A stretch of 64,000 bases of DNA. It comes from Mesorhizobium sophorae (GTDB lineage: Bacteria > Pseudomonadota > Alphaproteobacteria > Rhizobiales > Rhizobiaceae). The position numbers and the translations under genes were made by a program. Below are positions 61,362 to 64,000 of the stretch, piece after piece (position 1 is the stretch's first letter; every line of letters begins with the position of its first letter). The stretch lies in the NCBI RefSeq assembly GCF_002270415.1, contig NZ_NNRI01000007.1, positions 496,001 through 560,000 on the forward strand. Reading direction: 5' to 3'. The notes below the pieces were generated by a model. That model was not told the DNA's origin, ran no database searches, and saw only the letters and a list, made by a program, of their open reading frames with translations.

Positions 61362-62897
61362 TCAGGATGCGATCGCGTCGGGGGTTTTCTTGTCGGGAAG
61401 TGCTGCGGCCAGGATCGCCTTCTCGGCGAACTGGTTGCGGTTAAGTTCAGCGCTGATGCGGCCGCCGCACATCACCAGGATGCGGTCGCAGATGCCCATC
61501 ACTTCCGGCAGTTCGGACGAGACGACAACGATCGCCATGCCGTCTTCGGCAAGCTGGTAGAGCAGTTCGTAGATTTCCGATTTGGCGCCGACATCGATGC
61601 CGCGCGTCGGCTCGTCGACGATGAGAACCCGCACGCCCTGCTCGGACAGCCAGCGGCCAAGGATGACCTTCTGCTGGTTGCCGCCGGAGAGGTTGATGAT
61701 GTCCTGCTTGCGCGACGGCGTGCGCACCTTGAGCTTCTTGATGAAGGTTTCGGCGGTCGCGATCTCGCTGGCGCGGTTCAAGACGCCAAAGCGTGTGTGA
61801 TGGCGGCGCGACGAGATATTGATGTTCTCCTCGATCGAGCGGCCCTGGATGATGCCGTCATGCTTGCGGTCTTCCGAGCACAGCACGACGCCGGCCCGGA
61901 TCGCGCCATGCGGATCGGTGGCGTGGATCCCCTTGCCGTCGACTGTGATGGCGCCGCCCGAGCGCGGATCGGCGCCAAAGACCAACCGCATCAGTTCCGA
62001 GCGCCCGGCGCCGATCAGGCCAAAGAAGCCGACGATTTCGCCGGCGCGGGCCTCGAAGTTGGCCGGCGTCCTCAGCTTTGCTCCTGACAGGGCCTCGATC
62101 TTCAGTCTGATATCGCCTGCCTTGCGGGGGCGAAAACCCCAAATGTCCGAAATCTCGCGGCCGACCATTTCGGCGACGACCTGGTCGCGGGTGACGTCCT
62201 TGAGCGAAATGTGGTGCGCCGCCAGCTTGCCGTCGCGCAGCACGGTCAGGCTGTCGCAGAGCCGGAACACCTCATCCAATCGGTGCGATACGTAGATGAT
62301 GACCTTGCCCTCGCCGCGCAGCCGATCGATCAGAGCAAACAGGATTTCGCTTTCGCGCGACGACAGCGACGAGGTCGGCTCGTCCAGTGCGATGACGCGC
62401 GCGTCGAGCATGATCGCCTTGGCGATCTCGACCATCTGGCGTTCGCCAATGGACAGCGTCTTGACCTTGCGGCGCATGTCGATGTCGATGCCGGCCGATT
62501 TCAGCTTGGCGCCGACGTCGTCCAGCATCCTGGCGCGCGCGATGATGCCGGCGCTGGCGGGAAAGCGGCCGAGGCTGAGGTTTTCGGCAACGGTGAGCTC
62601 GGGAACGAGCTGCAGCTCCTGGTGAATGACGATGACGCCATTGTCGAAGGCATCCCGGGTCGAGGCATAGGCCTGGACCTTGCCTTCGATGCTTATCTCA
62701 CCCGCGTCGGCAAGCTGGTCGCCGGACAGGATCTTGATCAGGGTGGATTTGCCCGCGCCGTTCTCGCCCATCAGGCCGTGCACGGCGCCCTTGTCGACGC
62801 CGAACGAGACGTCCGACAGTGCCTTGACGCCCGGATAGGTCTTGGTGATGCGCGAAAAGTCGAGAAAGGACACGGGCGTCGATCCTTGTTGTGCCAT
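61362..62897 (-). CDS. araG: L-arabinose ABC transporter, duplicated ATPase
   Basis: 511 residues from the ATG at 62895-62897. Two ATPase domains: Walker A GENGAGKSTLIKILSG with LSIGERQMVEIAKAI and VIALDEPTSSLSS, and a second half with NLSGGNQQKVILGRWLSE and VLIVDEPTRGIDVG. This follows E. coli AraG closely. The ATG lies three bases after a strong hairpin and lacks a ribosome site. The GTG at 62871-62873 (MSFLDFSRITKTYPG) has AAGGA nine bases upstream and may be the true start. Confidence 0.92.
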   Translation of the reverse strand: MAQQGSTPVSFLDFSRITKTYPGVKALSDVSFGVDKGAVHGLMGENGAGKSTLIKILSGDQLADAGEISIEGKVQAYASTRDAFDNGVIVIHQELQLVPELTVAENLSLGRFPASAGIIARARMLDDVGAKLKSAGIDIDMRRKVKTLSIGERQMVEIAKAIMLDARVIALDEPTSSLSSRESEILFALIDRLRGEGKVIIYVSHRLDEVFRLCDSLTVLRDGKLAAHHISLKDVTRDQVVAEMVGREISDIWGFRPRKAGDIRLKIEALSGAKLRTPANFEARAGEIVGFFGLIGAGRSELMRLVFGADPRSGGAITVDGKGIHATDPHGAIRAGVVLCSEDRKHDGIIQGRSIEENINISSRRHHTRFGVLNRASEIATAETFIKKLKVRTPSRKQDIINLSGGNQQKVILGRWLSEQGVRVLIVDEPTRGIDVGAKSEIYELLYQLAEDGMAIVVVSSELPEVMGICDRILVMCGGRISAELNRNQFAEKAILAAALPDKKTPDAIAS

Positions 62898-62900
62898 GAC

Positions 62901-62932
62901 AAACAGGCGGCGGGATGAGCCGCCGCCTGTTT
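62901..62932 (-). terminator. Strong hairpin between araF and araG
   Basis: AAACAGGCGGCGG (62901-62913) and CCGCCGCCTGTTT (62920-62932) are perfect complements around a six-base loop. The hairpin fills the 47-bp gap between araF and araG. Such intercistronic stems usually protect the 3' end of the binding-protein message and lower expression of the downstream ATPase. It also covers the region where an araG ribosome site for the ATG start would lie. Confidence 0.75.
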
Positions 62933-62944
62933 GTACAGGGAGGA

Positions 62945-63937
62945 TTATTCGATGCCGAGGCCCTGGCGGACCTTCTGATAGTCGTCGCGCTTGGCCAGTG
63001 CGCCGGAGGTCAGGATCAGCTTCTCCGGCTCCTTGTTGTTGGCAACCCAGTCATACATGTTGAGCGCCGTCTCATAGCCATGGCGCTTCGGCGAGATGAT
63101 CACGGTGCCGACAAAGCCAGTGGCGGCCGGCTTCTTGAACTCGTTGATCGCCGAATCCGCGCCGCCGATGCCGACGCCGATCATGCCGTCCGCCGGGATG
63201 CCGACGCTTTCTGAGGCGCGCACAGCGCCCAGCACGGCTTCGTCGTTGAGGCCGAAGGAGACCCATTCCTTGATGTCGGCATGGGCATTGAGCACGACCG
63301 TCGCGGCATTCAGCGCGGCTTCCGTGTCGGTCTTGGCCTGCGGCGCGTCTAAGATGTTCCCGGCCTTGAAGCCGTTCGCCTTCAGCACCGAGATGGCGCC
63401 TTCGACACGATCGACCGCCGTCGGCAGCTGATCATAGGAGACGCGGATGGCGCCAACCTCGTCGGCCTTCCAGCCACGCGCCTTCATTTCATCGACGATC
63501 GCCTGGCCGACGGCCTCGCCGATCTTGGTGGCCGAGATGCCCATATGCGGCACGTCTTCCAGCGCCTTGCCGTCGGCACCGACCAGACGGTCGTCGACGG
63601 TCATCAGCTTGAGATTGTTGGCGGCGGCCTTGGCGACGATGCCGGGTCCGAGCTTCACATCCGGCGTGCAGACGATGAAGCCCTGGGCGCCCTGGGCGCC
63701 GAGATTGTCGATCGCCGACATCAGCTTCTCACCGTCCTCGGCGCCGATCTTGACGAGGGTGAAGCCCTTTTCCTTGGCGGCCTGGTCGGCGAACTTCCAT
63801 TCGTCCTGGAACCACGGTTCCTCGGGCTGTTTGACGATGAAACCGATCTTGGTGTCCTGAGCATAGGCAGAAGCGATCGTCGTGACGGACAGCACGGCAA
63901 GAGCGCCCGCGACGAGCGCGGTCTTCAAAAGTCGCAT
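62945..63937 (-). CDS. araF: L-arabinose periplasmic binding protein
   Basis: 330 residues from the ATG at 63935-63937 with GGGAGG five bases upstream. Signal peptide LLKTALVAGALAVLSVTTIA, cut near ASAYAQ. The mature protein follows E. coli AraF: KIGFIVKQPEEPWFQDEWKF, AQGFIVCTPDVKLGPGIVAK, LMTVDDRLV and MIGVGIGGADSA. It binds L-arabinose in the periplasm for AraG/AraH. First gene of araF-araG-araH-SDR; the promoter should lie at or beyond the right edge, where only 63 bp are visible. Confidence 0.93.
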   Translation of the reverse strand: MRLLKTALVAGALAVLSVTTIASAYAQDTKIGFIVKQPEEPWFQDEWKFADQAAKEKGFTLVKIGAEDGEKLMSAIDNLGAQGAQGFIVCTPDVKLGPGIVAKAAANNLKLMTVDDRLVGADGKALEDVPHMGISATKIGEAVGQAIVDEMKARGWKADEVGAIRVSYDQLPTAVDRVEGAISVLKANGFKAGNILDAPQAKTDTEAALNAATVVLNAHADIKEWVSFGLNDEAVLGAVRASESVGIPADGMIGVGIGGADSAINEFKKPAATGFVGTVIISPKRHGYETALNMYDWVANNKEPEKLILTSGALAKRDDYQKVRQGLGIE

Positions 63938-64000
63938 GATTACCTCCCAGCGATAGGCCGGGCGCTCAGCCCGGGTGTCGGCGTTTCTATTCGCTTTTAT

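Noticed and set aside
1..64000. Insertion sequences, integrase, CRISPR, tRNA or rRNA genes
   Set aside because: I looked for transposase or integrase motifs, repeat-spacer patterns and tRNA-like sequence and recognised none; a covariance-model search would be needed to exclude small RNAs.

Overview
The window looks like a chromosomal segment of a rhizobium, most probably Mesorhizobium or a close relative. It has high GC and alphaproteobacterial codon use, a succinoglycan-type exo gene set, and intergenic palindromes of a kind common in Mesorhizobium. Its accessory catabolic operons (acetone carboxylase, sarcosine oxidase, organosulfur monooxygenases, arabinose uptake) are typical of that group. 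No rRNA, tRNA, CRISPR array, insertion sequence or phage gene was recognised.

Region 1 (1-28.2 kb) is an exopolysaccharide locus. The minus-strand block exoL-exoA-exoM-exoO-galU(exoN)-exoP (exoP cut by the window edge) has the gene order of the Sinorhizobium meliloti exo cluster. exoT (flippase) diverges from it. Next come a phosphoribosyltransferase-HAD fusion, a GT4 glycosyltransferase, a Tat-signal protein with a GMC oxidoreductase, ugd, exoK, an unknown gene and an exoU-like glycosyltransferase. exoX, exoY, exoF and exoQ close the locus, so initiation, chain extension, flipping, polymerisation, export and trimming are all represented.

Embedded in this locus (16.0-23.6 kb) is a complete lasso-peptide gene cluster: a 50-residue precursor (17657-17809), an RRE/PqqD-like B1, a transglutaminase-like leader peptidase B2, an asparagine-synthetase-like cyclase C, an HprK-like kinase K and an ABC exporter D. 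B1, B2, C, K and D overlap one another. A divergent nucleotidyltransferase lies upstream. The precursor predicts a 24-residue core with a Gly1-Asp9 macrolactam and a C-terminal Ser, the residue that related kinases phosphorylate. A 10-bp motif, TTGCRNTGCA, occurs upstream of exoL, exoT, exoQ, exoY, the 14.2-kb gene, the nucleotidyltransferase and the lasso precursor. This suggests that exopolysaccharide and lasso genes share a regulator. This cluster is the main discovery candidate of the window.

Region 2 (28.4-35.1 kb) is an acetone carboxylase operon (acxA-acxB-acxC) followed by a short-chain dehydrogenase, with a divergent LuxR-type regulator. Region 3 (35.3-40.1 kb) holds a GH144-like glucanase, a MerA-like flavoprotein, a GT4 glycosyltransferase and a DUF1349-like protein. 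Region 4 (40.2-47.6 kb) has an aldehyde dehydrogenase, a TetR regulator and the heterotetrameric sarcosine oxidase operon soxBDAG. Region 5 (47.7-59.3 kb) is an organosulfur locus: two FMNH2-dependent monooxygenases (SsuD-, SfnG-like), an FMN reductase, a frameshifted SfnB-like acyl-CoA-dehydrogenase homologue, an FAD-dependent protein and a full branched-chain-amino-acid-type ABC transporter. Region 6 (59.6-64 kb) is araF-araG-araH plus a sugar-type SDR.
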